Shown here: piece by piece, positions 6,904 through 8,029 of the stretch
Numbering within the stretch: the stretch's first letter is position 1
Layout: each line of letters begins with the position of its first letter
NCBI GenBank assembly: GCA_938048505.1
Contig: CALIUX010000156.1
Location: forward strand, 1 to 8,029
Reading direction: 5' to 3'
DNA length: 8,029 nucleotides
Source: an uncultured Pseudomonadales bacterium
GTDB taxonomy: Bacteria; Pseudomonadota; Gammaproteobacteria; Pseudomonadales; Cellvibrionaceae
The notes under the pieces: generated by a model
Database searches by the model: none
What the model saw: the letters and a program-made list of their open reading frames with translations, nothing else
What the model was told of the DNA's origin: nothing
Translations under genes and position numbers: made by a program

Positions 6904-6919
6904 AAGCCTAAATAGGCTT
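6904..6919. other. Small perfect hairpin just before the nadD start
   Basis: AAGCCTA and TAGGCTT form a 7-base inverted repeat around two bases, ending five bases before the nadD ATG. On the transcribed strand it is followed by GAAAAATG rather than a run of T, so it does not resemble a terminator. It could affect nadD initiation, or be chance. The whole 6899-7048 interval holds no gene I recognise; it also contains GGCTGCAA (6957-6964) and TTGCAGCC (6998-7005), an 8-base inverted repeat with a 33-base loop. Confidence 0.4.
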
Positions 6920-7048
6920 ACCGGACTCAAAGTTTGATTTCGGCCTTTAATGTGTAGGCTGCAATGCTTGTCGAGGCGCGAATCACACCCCCTGCGTTTG
7001 CAGCCAGTTATTATCGCTGTAATGAAGGCTGAGGTAAACACTCGCATA

Positions 7049-8029
7049 CTAGGTACGAATATGACCATCACCAAAAACAATCCACTTTTGCGATGTCAGG
7101 CCTTCTAGCCCTACAGGTCCGCGCGCATGAATTTTATCAGTTGAAATGCCAATTTCGGCGCCCAACCCGTACTCAAAACCATCTGCAAAACGCGTCGAAG
7201 CATTAACCATCACGGAACTTGAATCCACTTCATGTAAGAACCTGCGCGAAGTGGCATAATTATTCGTCACTATCGACTCGGTATGTTGTGAGCTATACGT
7301 GTTGATATGATCAATCGCTTCATCGACACCTTGCACCACTTTTATCGACAACACCGGCGCCAAGTATTCCGTCGCCCAATCGTCTTGGGTTGCTGCAACC
7401 GCACCCGAAATGATCTGACATGTTGCATCACACCCTCGCAACTCAACACCCTTTTCAAGGTAAGCTTGCGCCAAACGAGGCAATACTTGTGCAGCCACGC
7501 CTTGATCGACCAATAAAGTTTCCATTGCATTACACACGCCATAGCGATGCGTTTTAGAATTCAATGCAATATCAAACGCTTTATCTAAGTCAGCATCCAC
7601 ATCGATATAGACATGGCAAATACCATCAAGGTGTTTAATAACCGGTACAGTGGCCTCACGTGAAATACGCTCAATCAAGCCTTTGCCACCACGCGGTACA
7701 ATCACATCAATATGCTGACTATCCGTAATGAGTGCACCCACTGCCGCACGGTCAGTGGTTTGAATCACCTGCACACACGCCTCGGGTAACCCAACCTCTT
7801 TGAGGCCAACAGCAATGGCTTTTGCAATCGCTTGATTCGAATGAATCGCTTCACTCCCGCCACGCAATACCGCTGCGTTACCAGACTTCAAACATAAACT
7901 CGCTGCATCAATCGTAACATTAGGGCGCGATTCATAAATAATGCCCACCACACCCAATGGCACACGCATTTTGCCTAATTGAATACCGCTTGGGCGATAG
8001 TTCATATCCGTAATTTCACCGCAAGGATC
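7049..8029 (-). CDS. proA: Gamma-glutamyl phosphate reductase, N-terminus cut by the window edge
   Basis: ProA reduces gamma-glutamyl phosphate to glutamate semialdehyde with NADPH, the second step of proline synthesis from glutamate, in the cytoplasm. The 326 visible residues are open to the right edge; about 90-100 N-terminal residues of a normal 415-420 residue protein lie outside. Family motifs are continuous: [58 protein letters not shown], the catalytic-cysteine motif [15 protein letters not shown] (Cys codon 7534-7532) and near the end [30 protein letters not shown]. It ends at the family position ([12 protein letters not shown]). An ATG at 8005 is internal, since the reading frame and homologous sequence continue upstream of it. 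It lies 150 bases upstream of nadD, its usual neighbour. No lesion is visible. Confidence 0.96.
   Translation of the reverse strand, partial: DPCGEITDMNYRPSGIQLGKMRVPLGVVGIIYESRPNVTIDAASLCLKSGNAAVLRGGSEAIHSNQAIAKAIAVGLKEVGLPEACVQVIQTTDRAAVGALITDSQHIDVIVPRGGKGLIERISREATVPVIKHLDGICHVYIDVDADLDKAFDIALNSKTHRYGVCNAMETLLVDQGVAAQVLPRLAQAYLEKGVELRGCDATCQIISGAVAATQDDWATEYLAPVLSIKVVQGVDEAIDHINTYSSQHTESIVTNNYATSRRFLHEVDSSSVMVNASTRFADGFEYGLGAEIGISTDKIHARGPVGLEGLTSQKWIVFGDGHIRT

Noticed and set aside
6889..7080. 63-codon minus-strand open frame between proA and nadD
   Set aside because: It overlaps the end of proA and the start of nadD in another frame, has no recognisable protein features or ribosome binding site, and is Cys- and Arg-rich in a way that suggests chance.
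7307..7542. Short open frames on both strands inside proA
   Set aside because: They lie inside conserved ProA sequence including the catalytic-cysteine region, with no independent support.

Overview
The window is a chromosomal core region of a gammaproteobacterium. The gene order read on the minus strand is proA, nadD, rsfS, rlmH, mrdA, rodA, mltB, rlpA, the order I know from Pseudomonas and related Pseudomonadales, Oceanospirillales and Cellvibrionales-type genomes. Base composition looks moderate (mid-40s % GC by eye). The genus cannot be named from this alone. All genes run right to left; I found no mobile element, tRNA, rRNA or CRISPR array.

Region by region, following transcription: the window opens at its right edge inside proA (proline synthesis, 3' part only). 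After 150 bases without a gene comes nadD, which should encode the NAD-pathway nicotinate-mononucleotide adenylyltransferase. It is clearly broken here: recognisable NadD protein is spread over three reading frames and roughly 50-60 residues are missing from the middle. Next, after a stretch full of short tandem duplications, come rsfS and rlmH, two small ribosome-associated genes that look intact. Then follow mrdA (PBP2) and rodA, which overlap by four bases and encode the elongasome transpeptidase and glycosyltransferase pair. mltB (lytic transglycosylase) and rlpA (septal lytic transglycosylase lipoprotein, cut by the left edge) complete the block.

The last four genes form a cell-wall module: RodA polymerises glycan strands, PBP2 cross-links them, and MltB and RlpA cut glycan strands. 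Three of these four genes (mrdA, rodA, rlpA) appear to use TTG or GTG starts.

The most noteworthy observation is the nadD pseudogene. NadD is normally essential, so its decay inside an otherwise intact conserved operon implies a replacement enzyme, a second copy, or dependence on NAD precursors from outside, as in host-associated bacteria. I did not see a new type of biological system in the window.
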